64,000 bases of DNA, taken from DATFRY01 sp963764695. GTDB lineage: Bacteria; Myxococcota_A; Polyangia; Haliangiales; Haliangiaceae. Position 1 is the stretch's first letter; every line of letters starts with the position of its first letter. The stretch spans positions 124,001-188,000 of the forward strand of contig CAVXTW010000014.1 in the NCBI GenBank assembly GCA_963764695.1, read 5' to 3'. A model generated the notes under the pieces. It saw nothing but the letters and a program-made list of their open reading frames with translations. It made no database searches and was not told the origin of the DNA. The translations under genes and the position numbers were made by a program. Of the stretch, positions 16,921 through 26,291 are shown one piece after another.

Positions 16921-17596
16921 ATGCTGGGGGCGCTGCTGGTCGCGATCTGCATGGGTGCCGCGCTGGGTGCTGCCTACTTCGTCAAGAGCGCGAACGAGTG
17001 GCGGCGGGTCCGCAAGGCGCTCGGCGATGTGCCGCGGATCGCCATCGCGGAGGTCAACAGTGGCCGCCTGGCGCGAGTGGTCGGTGTCGTGCACGCCGCC
17101 GAGACTCTGGTGGCGCCGCTCTCGGGGGAACGGTGCGTCTACTACGAGGTCACTGTGAGGCCGCTGGATGGGAGCACGCGGAGCATCGTGCACGAGCAGC
17201 GGGGCGTCCCGTTCGTGCTCGCGGACGAGACCGGTCGCGCGCTCGTCGATCCCGCCGTGTCACGGGCCTTCATCGTCCAGGAGCTGGAAGAGTCGGGCAC
17301 CTTCGATTCCTCCAGCCCTCGCCAGTACGAATTGCTCGCGCGACACGGCAAGGCGAGCAAGAGGGCGCTCTCCCGTTCAACGGATCGTGTATCGCGAGGC
17401 AATCATCGCGCCGGGCGAGACGATCTCCGTTACCGGCGAGGGAGTGCGCGAGCCGGACCCTGACGCACCGCAGTCTGGATATCGCGAGCCCGCGCCGACC
17501 CGGCTGCGCATGAGTGGCTCGGCGCAGGTTCCTCTGCTGATGAGTGATGATCCCCGGACGCTGGCCCAGACGCTTCACCCGAGGCGCAAGCCGTAG
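16921..17596 (+). pseudogene. GIDE-domain-like membrane protein, frameshifted
   Basis: The N-terminus is one hydrophobic segment (MLGALLVAICMGAALGAAYF). A soluble domain follows with RLARVVGVVHAAETLVAPLSGERCVYY, which resembles the bacterial GIDE domain named after a mammalian ubiquitin ligase. Around 17360-17395 the homology leaves this frame. The continuation IVYREAIIAPGETISVTGEG, ending PLLMSDDP, is in a second frame, and a short piece (EGALPFNGS) fits the third frame, so more than one indel may be present. The GTG at 16915 is an alternative start. The cellular role of bacterial GIDE proteins is not established. Confidence 0.65.
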
Positions 17597-17611
17597 CGTC
17601 GGCGCGGTCGG

Positions 17612-18901
17612 TCAGTCCGGCAGGGCCAGTGCGTGGACGGTGCTGCCGGCGCCGATGAGGACGCGGCCGTTCGCGATGGCGGGCTGGGACATCGGGGCTC
17701 CGAGCTCGATGGCGAGCAGCTCGGCGCCGGTCAACGCGTCCAGCGCGCGCAGGAAGCCGTCGGTGGCGCCGACGTAGAGGACGCCGTTGGCGCCGGAGAG
17801 CTCGCCGGAGAGGGTGCCGTCGCCGACTGTCACGTCCATCTCGACCGCGCCGGTCTCGAGGCTGAGCGCGACGACCTCCACGCCGCCGCCCGGCGCGTCG
17901 CAGGCGACGTACACCCGCGTTCCGTCGACGACGGGGGAGAAATCGAGGGGCAGGGTGCAGGCCAGGTCCGCGGTCCAGGCCGGCGCTCCGGTCTCGGCGT
18001 TGACCGCCTGGATCGCCTGGGCCAGGTCCGCGCAGCACTGGACCCAGGGCATCACCACCATGCCGCGCGACACCGCCGGGCTCCCCACCTGGCCGTCGGC
18101 AAAGGCGTGGACCCACTGCTCGACACCGTCGAAAGAGCGCACCGCGAGGATCTCGCTGCTCGGCATCGCCATGAAGATGCGTTCGTCGGCCGCGGCCGCC
18201 CGGCGCGCCACGTTGGCGCCGCTGACGGAGGTGTTCCAGAGCTGCTCGCCGGTGGTCGCGGCGATGGCATGCACGTTGGTCGCGTCCGGATCGGCGAGGC
18301 GGTGGGCGGTGACCAGGGTGATAAAGCCCGACACCAGGGGCGCGCTCACGTTGTAGTCGAACGCGGGAGGCGGTACGCGCCACAGCTCGGCGCCGGTCTC
18401 CGCGTCGAAGGCCATCAGGGCATCGATGTTGGTCGCGTGCACGTGGCCCGCGCTGACCGCGGGTGCATTCACGAAATGGTCGAACTGACCGGTGAACCCC
18501 CACCTCGGCGCGCCGGTCTCGGCGTCGAGGCTGACCAGCTCCTGCCCGGCGGTCGCGAACACCGAGCCTCGCCACACGACCGGACGCGCCAGGCTGTCGC
18601 TGGACGACTCGTCCTCGATCGGTACCGCCCACGCCTCGACCAGACCGCCCACGGTCTCCGGCGACAGGACCGACTCGCCGTCGTTGTAGCCGGTCCGCCG
18701 CGGCGAGCGACCGGCCTGGGGCCAGTCGCACTCGCTCCCCGATGGGGCATCGGCTCGCGCTTGATCGCTGGGCGGACAACGCCGCGCCGTGGTTGCGGTC
18801 TCGTCGCCGGTCGCGTCGCAAGCTCCCGCGGCGGCGAGGGCGATGGCTGCCACGTTGACAGCGAGTCGATGCAGGTCATGAGTCCGTTGGATGGTGCTCA
18901 A
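17612..18901 (-). CDS. PQQ-like beta-propeller lipoprotein
   Basis: A 429-residue lipoprotein with signal sequence ending IALAAAGAC. The mature part consists of PQQ/BamB-type propeller blades recognisable by repeated D-ETGA/LTGAELL and W/V-aromatic patterns (for example SLDAETGAPRWGF, AFDAETGAELWRV, AVNAETGAPAWTA, ALDALTGAELLAI). No dehydrogenase active-site residues or PQQ-binding cysteines are evident, so a scaffold or surface role is more likely than enzymatic activity. It is convergent with the GIDE remnant and separated by 69 bases from the next convergent-strand reading region. Confidence 0.85.
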   Translation of the reverse strand: MSTIQRTHDLHRLAVNVAAIALAAAGACDATGDETATTARRCPPSDQARADAPSGSECDWPQAGRSPRRTGYNDGESVLSPETVGGLVEAWAVPIEDESSSDSLARPVVWRGSVFATAGQELVSLDAETGAPRWGFTGQFDHFVNAPAVSAGHVHATNIDALMAFDAETGAELWRVPPPAFDYNVSAPLVSGFITLVTAHRLADPDATNVHAIAATTGEQLWNTSVSGANVARRAAAADERIFMAMPSSEILAVRSFDGVEQWVHAFADGQVGSPAVSRGMVVMPWVQCCADLAQAIQAVNAETGAPAWTADLACTLPLDFSPVVDGTRVYVACDAPGGGVEVVALSLETGAVEMDVTVGDGTLSGELSGANGVLYVGATDGFLRALDALTGAELLAIELGAPMSQPAIANGRVLIGAGSTVHALALPD

Positions 18902-19069
18902 GCGAGAAGCTTACAGAGGTGAATCGCACTCCCCACGCTGCTTCTGATGGCGACCGCGATCACTGTCAGAGCTACATCTGGCTCTGGTGAGTTGCCAAGA
19001 TCTTCCGTTCCGCGACGCCTGGCAACATGCTCCAGACCGACCGGGAGGTTCCGGGCTAGGCTGCGGCCG

Positions 19070-20134
19070 ATGCTGCGTGCATGCGCTCTCGTCCTGGTGC
19101 TCGGCGGCTGCTCCGGCGCGCCGTCACCGTCTTCGTCCGGGCCGACCGGCGCGCCACCGGGCTCCGCAAGCGAGACACGGATGTCCTCCGCGTCGCCGGC
19201 GGAGGAACCGCGGCGCGGCCAGTACCTGGGCGAGGTCGCCGGAGAGGCGCCGGTGATGTTCGGGCGCGGTGTGGTGTCGCGGCGCCACCAGGAGCTCAAC
19301 GCCGCGTTCTCGCCGGCCGGCGACGAGCTGTTCTTCACCCTCGCGGATCCGTCGCGTACGCACTACACGCTGCTCCGCATGGTGCGCGGCGCAGACGGTG
19401 TCTGGAAGGGGCCGGAGGTGGCCCCCTTCTCCGGCGTCCACGCCGACGCCGACCCTGTCTTCTCGGAGGACGGGCAGCGGCTGTACTTCATCTCGAAGCG
19501 GCCGCGAGACGCTGCGCAGGCGGCGAAGGACTTCGACATCTGGTCGGTCGAGAAGACGCAGGCAGGCTGGGGGGAGCCGGTCAACCTGGGCGCTCCGATC
19601 AACACGCCGGACGACGAGTTCTACGTGTCGGTCACCCGGACCGGCTCGATCTACTGGAGCCGCAAGGGAGACATCTACCGCGCCGTCCCCGCCGGCGGCA
19701 GCTACAAGGTCGAGCCGCTGGGGGCGGCGGTCAACGGCAAGACCGCCAGCGGCAAGACGGACGAGTTCGACCCGTTCGTGGCGCCGGACGAGAGCTACCT
19801 GATATTCGCGTCGTTCGGACGGCCCGACTCGCTCGGCTCGGCGGACCTGTACGTGAGCTTTCGCGTGGACGGCAAGTGGCAGCCGGCGCGCTCGCTCGGG
19901 CCGTCCGTCAACAGCAAGGCGTTCGAGTACTGTCCGATCGTGTCGCCCGACGGGCGCCACTTCTTCTTCACCAGCTACCGCAAGCCGGAGGCGGGTACGC
20001 CGGAGCAGGCAACCACCGTCGAGCAGCTGGTCGCCTCGTTCGATGCGATCGAGAACGGGATGGGCAACATCTACTGGATGAAGAGCGACTTCCTCGACGC
20101 GATGCGCAAGGAGGCCGGCCCGTCGCCCGAGTGA
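19070..20134 (+). CDS. PD40/TolB-like beta-propeller lipoprotein
   Basis: The ATG at 19070 gives 354 residues beginning MLRACALVLVLGGCSG, a clear lipoprotein signal; the open frame upstream to 18947 is not protein-like. Five or so PD40 (WD40-like) strands follow, each with D-P-FS-DG-RLYF or D-SYLIFAS patterns (for example DADPVFSEDGQRLYFIS and CPIVSPDGRHFFFTS). Such proteins sense or bind envelope components; the ligand is unknown. A second, truncated PD40 gene occurs at 31.6 kb. Confidence 0.85.
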   Translation: MLRACALVLVLGGCSGAPSPSSSGPTGAPPGSASETRMSSASPAEEPRRGQYLGEVAGEAPVMFGRGVVSRRHQELNAAFSPAGDELFFTLADPSRTHYTLLRMVRGADGVWKGPEVAPFSGVHADADPVFSEDGQRLYFISKRPRDAAQAAKDFDIWSVEKTQAGWGEPVNLGAPINTPDDEFYVSVTRTGSIYWSRKGDIYRAVPAGGSYKVEPLGAAVNGKTASGKTDEFDPFVAPDESYLIFASFGRPDSLGSADLYVSFRVDGKWQPARSLGPSVNSKAFEYCPIVSPDGRHFFFTSYRKPEAGTPEQATTVEQLVASFDAIENGMGNIYWMKSDFLDAMRKEAGPSPE

Positions 20135-20237
20135 GCTACCGGACCCGGTGCTGACAAGATCTCCCGATCCGCTTCCTCCCTTTGGCCACGTCGGGGCGGG
20201 CTGCGGCTGCGAGCTTCCGTAGACCTCAGGAGGGCCC

Positions 20238-20612
20238 ATGTTCGACCACGTCAAGTTTGGTGTCATCGACTATGCAGCGAGCAAGGCGTTCTTCCTCAAG
20301 GCACTCGAACCGCTCGGCATGGCCGTCGTCTCGGAGGGGTCGCCGACGTACGGCATCGAGCTGAGCGCAGACGGCAAGGCTTCACTGTGCCTGTTCCAGA
20401 CCGAGGAGAAGCCGGCGCATCTTCACCTGGCGTTCACGGCCGAGAACCGCCGGCAGGTCGAAGCGTTCCATCGCGCGGCTCTGGAGGCGGGCGGCGTGGA
20501 CAATGGTGCGCCTGGTCTGCGGCCGAACTACCACGCAAACTACTATGCAGCGTTCGTCATCGGTCCGGACGGGCACAACATCGAAGTCGTTTGCCACGAA
20601 CCCGAGGCCTGA
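20238..20612 (+). CDS. VOC-superfamily (glyoxalase-like) protein
   Basis: A 124-residue single-domain VOC protein: MFDHVKFGVIDYAASKAFF at the start, a central HLHLAF strand and a terminal IGPDGHNIEVVCHEPE, which contains the late Glu metal ligand typical of lactoylglutathione-lyase-like members. A strong Shine-Dalgarno sequence (CAGGAGGGCCC) sits just before the ATG. Substrate unknown. It is convergent with the following kinase gene, with only 12 bases between stops. Confidence 0.88.
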   Translation: MFDHVKFGVIDYAASKAFFLKALEPLGMAVVSEGSPTYGIELSADGKASLCLFQTEEKPAHLHLAFTAENRRQVEAFHRAALEAGGVDNGAPGLRPNYHANYYAAFVIGPDGHNIEVVCHEPEA

Positions 20613-20624
20613 CCGCTTCCAGGT

Positions 20625-23600
20625 CTAGTCGACCAGCGCGGCGAGGCTGCGGCGGATCCGGCCGGCATTGACGCTGGCGCACTCTTCGGCCAGCGCGAGC
20701 GCCTGCTGGAGGTGGGCCGCTGCTTCCACGCTCCGCCCTCCTCGCAGGGCTGCCAGCCCGCGCTGCTCGGCGATCTCCTCGGCCAGGTTCAGGTCCCGGC
20801 CATCGAGGTCGGAGCGGAGCTGCTGCCAGCTCTCGTCGGGCGGATCGTCGAGCCCGAGCTGGACGATGGTGAGGAGAGCGGCTTCGTCGGGGGAGAGCTC
20901 GCCTTCTCCGGCCCGGCGGGCCGCCTCGCGGGCCTCGTCGATCCGGCCGGCGCAGGTGTGGATCTGCGCCTGGAGCAGGAGGATCCGGCCCGGTCTGGCC
21001 CCGCCTGCGGCCTCGAGCTCGGCGGCGCGCTCGGCCAGGGTCGCGGCGCTCGCCAGATCGCCCATCGCGAAGTGGAGCTGGGCCAGCGACCCGGTCGTGC
21101 GGTAGCGGGCGACGGTGAGGCCGAGCTCGACGGCCAGCGCCTCGGCGCGCTCGAGATCGGCGATCACCAGATCCAGCTGGCTCCGACACTGGTGGAGCGA
21201 CGCGCGGTTGCCGAAGGTGGCCATGAGATGGAGCCGGTCGCCGCGGGAGGCGCAGTCGGCCGCCAGAACCTCGCCGAGCTCCTCCGCCGCATCGAAGCGG
21301 CCGACGGTGGGCAGGTAGAAGAGGAGGAGGAGGCGAGCCGCGACCAGCGTCTCGTAGCCGTCCGGACCGAGGGACGAGACGGTCTCGACCGATTGCTCGA
21401 GAAGCTCGATCGCCTCTGGCACACGGTCGAGGCGCACGGCGCACCGTCCGCGGGCCATGAGCAGTCGCGCGGTCAAGAGCGGCGAGTCCAGACCGTCCGC
21501 CAGCGTCCGCGCCCGCTCGACGCGCCCGGCCGATTCCTCGAAGTCGATCAGCCAGTCGAGCGCGGTGGCCTCGTCGAGCAGCACGTGGACCTCGGCCTCG
21601 CGATCGCCGAGCTCGCCGCACAGCTCGCGGGCGCGGCGATAGTCGTCGAGCGAGTCCTCGTAGCGGCCGAGCCGGTAGCGCATCAGGGCGCGTCCCCGCC
21701 GGGCATCCAGCTCGGCCGCGATCGCGCTGCCCGACAGGAGGTCGAGCGTGCGCCCGTACAGCGCCTCGGCCTCCAGGTAGGCGTGGCCGGCGCGCGCGCC
21801 GTCGGCGAGGTGTGCGTGGACCAGCGCGGCGCTCTCGAGCTGACCGGCGGCGGCGTGCCCGGCCAGGCGGGCGAGCAGCGCGCGGTCACCCGGTCGGTCG
21901 AGCAGGCGGCGCTCGAGGAACGCGGCCGCCGCGCCGTGGATCGGCACCGCGCGATCCGCGGGCAGCCTCGCCAGCAGCGCATCGCGGAGCAGCGGGCTGC
22001 GGAAGCGGTACGACTCGCGACGGCGGACCAGGAGCGTGCGCTCGACCAGGCTTCGCAGGGCCCGCTCGGCATCGAGCGGAACCAGCTCCGCCCGCCCGCC
22101 GCCCACGAGCTCCGCGGCCAGAGCGACGGCGTCCTCGACCGAGACCTCCATGCCCAGCACGGCGGCCTGGCACGCATGGAGGAACAGGTCCGGGGGAATC
22201 CGGCCGAGCTCCCCGTCGACCAGCCAGTCCGCCACCGGCAGGTCGCCGCCGAGAGCGTCGGTGGCCAGATAGTAGTCGCTGCCGCGCGAGCGAGCGCGGA
22301 TGGCTCCCGCGGCGCGCAGCGCCCTGACCACCTCCTCGAGGAGGAGCGGGGATCCCTGCGCGCGCTCCACCATGCGCTCGACCGCATCGCGCGGCATGTC
22401 GACCACCGGCGCGAGAAGGTGGCGGCACAGCGCCGCGGCCGGCTCGGCCGCGAGCGGCTCGAGGTCGATGGATTCGATCCTCGAGCCGGGCAGTCCCGCG
22501 CCGGCGAGCTCCGACGTCAGGACCGACTGGCGCGAAAACAGGCAGACCCAGAATCCGCCCGGTCGTTGCGGACCGGCGCAGCGCGTCGAGGCAGGCGTCG
22601 TCGGCGTGCTGCGCGTCGTCGACGAGGAGCGCGAGCCCGCCGGCCGCGCGCCGGGCGATGGCGGCGGCGACGCCGCGCACGAGCGCCGAGCGATAGGCAC
22701 CGGGCGCGGCAGAGAGCCGGCGGATGCGCTCGTCGCCGTCGGGCAGCCGGCCGAGCGCGTGCGCGAGCGCGAGCGCCGGCACGTCGAGCTCTCCATCCGG
22801 CCCGGCATCGGCCAGGACCGCGGCGGCGATCGCGACGAGTGCGCGGTCCGGATCGCCTGCGGCCGGCTCGGGTAGAGCGGTGGCGATGACGGTGCAGGTC
22901 TTCTCCACGGCGGAGGCGAGAGCGCCGCACACGCGGCTCTTGCCGATCCCGATCGGGCCGACCACCTCCACCATGGCCGGCGCCCCCGCGTCGATCGCGC
23001 GAGCCGCGGCACCTGCAAGTTCATCCAGAATAGCCTCGCGGCCGAGCAGGGGAGCCTGACCCTCGACCGCCGAGGTCAACGTCGTCTGCTCGGCGTCGCT
23101 GCCGAGACCCGCTCGCGCCTCGTCGGACAGATAGAGTCCGCCGCCGGTGCGGGCCAGGAGCTCGGCGCCCCGCTCGGCGAGCGGGGAGAGGACCTGGACC
23201 CCGCGCCGCCCGGTCCGCACCGAGACATCCATGCGGTCGACGCTCGCGCGGCTGGCACCGGCCTCGGCCAGCGCCGCCTCGGCCGCCCGCACCGCGCGCC
23301 GGACCGGCCACCCGGCGGCCCCGGGCAGAAAGACCGCCGAGGCGGTGCGACCGGCCAGGCCGACGAGCTCTCCTCGGTGCGCGTCGAGGATGCGACCGAG
23401 CGCCGCGACATCGATGTCTCCGTCCGCGTACAGGACGCCGCACGGGACCGCGCGGCGAGGATTCGAGCGTGCGGAACGGACGTTGGGTGACGGCTGGCTG
23501 GCGGCCGCGATCGCGCCGGCCAGGTCGTCCGCCGTCGGACGATCGGCTGGCGACTTGGCCAGACACCGGGAGAGGAGGCCGTCGAGCGGAGCCGCCGCCG

Positions 23601-24399
23601 GTGCGATCTCCGACGCGAACGGCGGCCGACGGAGCCGGTGCGAGACCCGGATGTCCGCCTCGGCTCCGTGGAAGGGGGGCCGCCCGGTGACCAGCTCGAA
23701 GAGGATGACGCCGAGCGCGTAGACATCGCAGGCGTTGCCGCCGGGCTCGCCCTCGCAGCGCTCGGGCGCCATGTAATAGGGGCTGCCCACTCCCTGGTCG
23801 GCGGCGGTGAGCCGGGATGCGAGCTCACCGGAGCTTGCCTGGGCGAGCCCGAAGTCGATCAGGACGGCCCGGTCGGTGCCGACGAAGATGTTCTCGGGCT
23901 TGAGATCGCGGTGGACGAAGCCGAGCCGGTGCAGCGCTGCCAGCGCGCTGGCGAGGGGAAGCGCCAGCGGCGAGACCTCGACCGGTGCGAGCGGACCGGC
24001 CTGCTCGGCCATCCGCTCGGCGAGGGTGGGGAGGTCGATCAGCTCCATCGCGACGTAGGGCATGCCGGAGGGGAGATCGCCTGAGTCGAGCAAGCGCGGC
24101 ACGTGGGGCGGCCCGACCTCCGCCAGCACGACGGCCTCGCGGCGCAGGCGGATCGCGGCGCTGGGCTCCCGCGCCTCGGCGATCTTCACCGCCGCCGGTG
24201 CGCCGTCTCGAAGTCGCCGGGCGCGATAGACGGCACCGAACCCGCCCTGCCCGAGGGGCGCGACCAGCTCGAAGCCGGGCACGCGTTCGCGGACCGTGCC
24301 GGTCGCGGTCGCTCCGGCGTCGGCACCGCCCATGACCTGCCCGCATGCGGCGTGCGCGCCGCGACCCGCGCGACCGCCACAGACGGGACACCGTGTCAT
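20625..24399 (-). pseudogene. Ser/Thr kinase-cyclase-like-AAA ATPase-TPR protein, split by a frameshift
   Basis: Reading from 24399: a zinc-ribbon-like start (CPVCGG), then a Hanks-type kinase domain with GQGGFGAVY, HRDLKPEN and DFG in order. A degenerate class III nucleotide-cyclase-like module follows (near 23450-23080). Next is an ATPase with Walker A GPIGIGKS (near 22945) and Walker B LALLVDDAQHAD (near 22620). At about 22555-22570 homology moves into a second frame, which continues FWVCLFSRQSVLTSE through the rest of the ATPase and about 500 residues of TPR-like helices to 20625. The restored protein would be about 1250 residues, a myxobacterial signalling-kinase architecture. A single-base indel separates an intact kinase half from the TPR half. 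Confidence 0.8.
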
Positions 24400-24561
24400 C
24401 GGCCCATCCTAACCAGTCGTTCCGTCCATTGCCGCAACTGCCGCGTTCGACGCCAGCGCCGGATCGAGCACCGGGTTGCCACCGATCGCGACCCGTCGCG
24501 CTCGCGCTCCAACTCCGTCGGCGACATGGATCGCCTTCACGGAACGGCGAGGTCAGAGCAA

Positions 24562-24581
24562 CTGTTCCCGAGAGGGAACAG
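24562..24581. other. Perfect 8-bp inverted repeat in the leader of a kinase gene
   Basis: CTGTTCCC-GAGA-GGGAACAG is an 8-bp stem with a four-base loop, 88 bases before the kinase start at 24669. It lies in the 268-base region between two divergent kinase genes and could be an operator or RNA hairpin. The rest of this region is AT-richer than average near 24600-24660, with a TATATT -10-like hexamer at 24652-24657 only 11 bases before the GTG. Confidence 0.45.
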
Positions 24582-24668
24582 CCCGGGTGGACGCCGAGCG
24601 CACATATCGATCCGTTTCGAATCAAATCGAGAGCGGCCGTTCGGGCGGCCTCTTATATTGGCAATCGC

Positions 24669-26054
24669 GTGAGGCGGCTGCCGGACGACGAAGAAACCGA
24701 GCTCCGCACGACGTCCGTCGAGCGCAGGCTGGCTCGCGACCGCCCGATCGAGACGGCCACGGGGAGCATCGACGATCGCGCGTCCGAGGGTCTCGAGCCC
24801 GGGACGATGGTCGGGCGCTACCGGCTCGAGAAGCTGTGCGGCCGCGGCGGCTTTGCCCGTGTCTATCGCGCGCGCGATCCGGCCGGCGCGCCCGTCGCGG
24901 TCAAGGTCGTGCACCCGATGCTGGGCGGCTCGCAGGAGGTGCTGGATCGCTTCCACCAGGAGGCGCTCATCCTCAACCGGCTGCGCAGCCCGCACATCGT
25001 CCAGGTGCTCGACGTCGACGAGCTCGAGCCCGGCCGGCCCTACTTCGCGATGGAGTGGCTCTCCGGCGCGACGCTGGCCGCGATCGGCCGGGCCCGAGGG
25101 CGCCTGAGCCTGGCCGAGGCGTTCGCGGTCCTGTGCGGGCTGGGCGACGCGATCGGCCTCGCCCACCGCGAAGGGATCGTGCACCGCGACATCAAGGCCG
25201 AGAACGTGATGGTCCCCATCGATGGCGATCTCAGCCGGGTCGTCCTGCTCGACTTCGGCATCGCCAAGCTGCTTGAGAAGGAGGGGACCCCCGGAGCGAC
25301 GCGGACCGGGTCGATGCTGGGCACGCCCGGCTACATGGCTCCCGAGCAGATCAGGGGATTCCGGATCGACGCGCGCGTCAACATCTATGCGCTCGGCGTC
25401 CTGTTCTTCGAGCTGGTCACCGGCAAGATGCCGTTCAGCGGTCGGGGCAAGGCCGAGGTCGAGGAGCACGCGCTGCGCGAGCCGGTCCCGCGCATCAGCG
25501 AGCGCGCGGCCGTGCCGGCGGCGCTCGACGCGATCGTGGCGCGCTGCCTGGCCAAGGATCCCGCCGATCGCTTCGACAGCGCGCAGGAGCTGCTCGACGC
25601 GCTCTGGCCGATCGCGGACAGAGCGGCGCGCACCCGGCCCGCGGCCGAGCCGGACGCCCACGCGCTCACCGCCGGTCTCTACGTCGGTCTGGTGGCCGAG
25701 CACGCGATGAGCGACGACGAGCTCGACGCGGCGGATGCCGCCCTCGACGGGATCGTCGCGCTGGCGGAGGCGGCCGGACTCGAGCAGGCCGTACGGGGAG
25801 CGACCTCGCATGTGTTCGCCCGGCCGCTGCGCTCTGCGGCCGACTGCGCCGAGCTTCGCGCCTTCGCGCGGGCCCGCCTGGCTGCCCTGGCCCCCGATGT
25901 GGCGCGCTGGTTCCGCCTGGTCCTGCACGTGGCTCCTCGCAATCCATCCGGTTCCGGCGGCGCGCTCCTCGTCCTGGGCTCGTGGGCCGTCGATTCGTCG
26001 GAGCCCGGCCTGTTCGAGACGCCTGCCTTCGACGCTGCGCGCACATCCTCTTGA
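24669..26054 (+). CDS. Hanks-type Ser/Thr protein kinase
   Basis: From the GTG at 24669 the product is 461 residues. The N-terminal 40 residues are charged. The kinase domain spans about 45-310: GRGGFARVY, the VAVKVV lysine, HRDIKAEN (catalytic Asp), LDFGIAK and MAPEQI are all intact. A C-terminal domain of about 150 residues has no membrane segment and is not recognised; it begins after a helical DAHAL region. No Shine-Dalgarno sequence precedes the GTG and a TATATT hexamer lies 11 bases upstream, so a near-leaderless transcript is possible. The frame extends upstream to 24345 but overlaps the divergent kinase and is not protein-like. Confidence 0.88.
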   Translation: MRRLPDDEETELRTTSVERRLARDRPIETATGSIDDRASEGLEPGTMVGRYRLEKLCGRGGFARVYRARDPAGAPVAVKVVHPMLGGSQEVLDRFHQEALILNRLRSPHIVQVLDVDELEPGRPYFAMEWLSGATLAAIGRARGRLSLAEAFAVLCGLGDAIGLAHREGIVHRDIKAENVMVPIDGDLSRVVLLDFGIAKLLEKEGTPGATRTGSMLGTPGYMAPEQIRGFRIDARVNIYALGVLFFELVTGKMPFSGRGKAEVEEHALREPVPRISERAAVPAALDAIVARCLAKDPADRFDSAQELLDALWPIADRAARTRPAAEPDAHALTAGLYVGLVAEHAMSDDELDAADAALDGIVALAEAAGLEQAVRGATSHVFARPLRSAADCAELRAFARARLAALAPDVARWFRLVLHVAPRNPSGSGGALLVLGSWAVDSSEPGLFETPAFDAARTSS

Positions 26055-26101
26055 CGCGGGCAGCCGCGGGCGAGTCGGGAGGGGAACGGGGCGACGCGAT
26101 C

Positions 26102-26165
26102 CGTTACCGCTTCTCCACGCGCGCGCGCTCGCCCGTTACCGACTCTCCACGAGCGCGCGCTCGCC
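26102..26165. repeat. Two tandem 32-bp repeats
   Basis: Unit 1 (26102-26133) and unit 2 (26134-26165) start CGTTACCG and end GCGCTCGCC; they differ at only a few positions. They lie in the 237-base gap between the kinase stop and the next lipoprotein gene. Function unknown. Confidence 0.7.
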
Positions 26166-26251
26166 CGCGGGGATCGGCGCAAGAGGGTCCGTACCTGTGG
26201 CTTGCTCATCGGAAAACCGCTTGACGTAACGGCGACTTCGGACTGAACCAA

Positions 26252-26287
26252 GGGGGCCAGGAAACTGGCTCAGCCCAGGAGGCCCCC
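26252..26287 (+). promoter_or_regulatory. GC-rich leader hairpin overlapping a Shine-Dalgarno sequence
   Basis: GGGGGCC (26252-26258) can pair with GGCCCCC (26281-26287), placing the last two bases of the AGGAGG ribosome-binding site in the stem, five bases before the ATG at 26292. Inside the loop CCAG-GAAA-CTGG (26257-26268) can form a competing GNRA-tetraloop hairpin. The two structures share bases and are mutually exclusive, as expected of a simple translational switch, though no function is shown. Confidence 0.35.
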
Positions 26288-26291
26288 CCCG

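Noticed and set aside
20712..22889. 725-codon plus-strand open frame
   Set aside because: Antisense to the TPR half of the kinase-ATPase gene.
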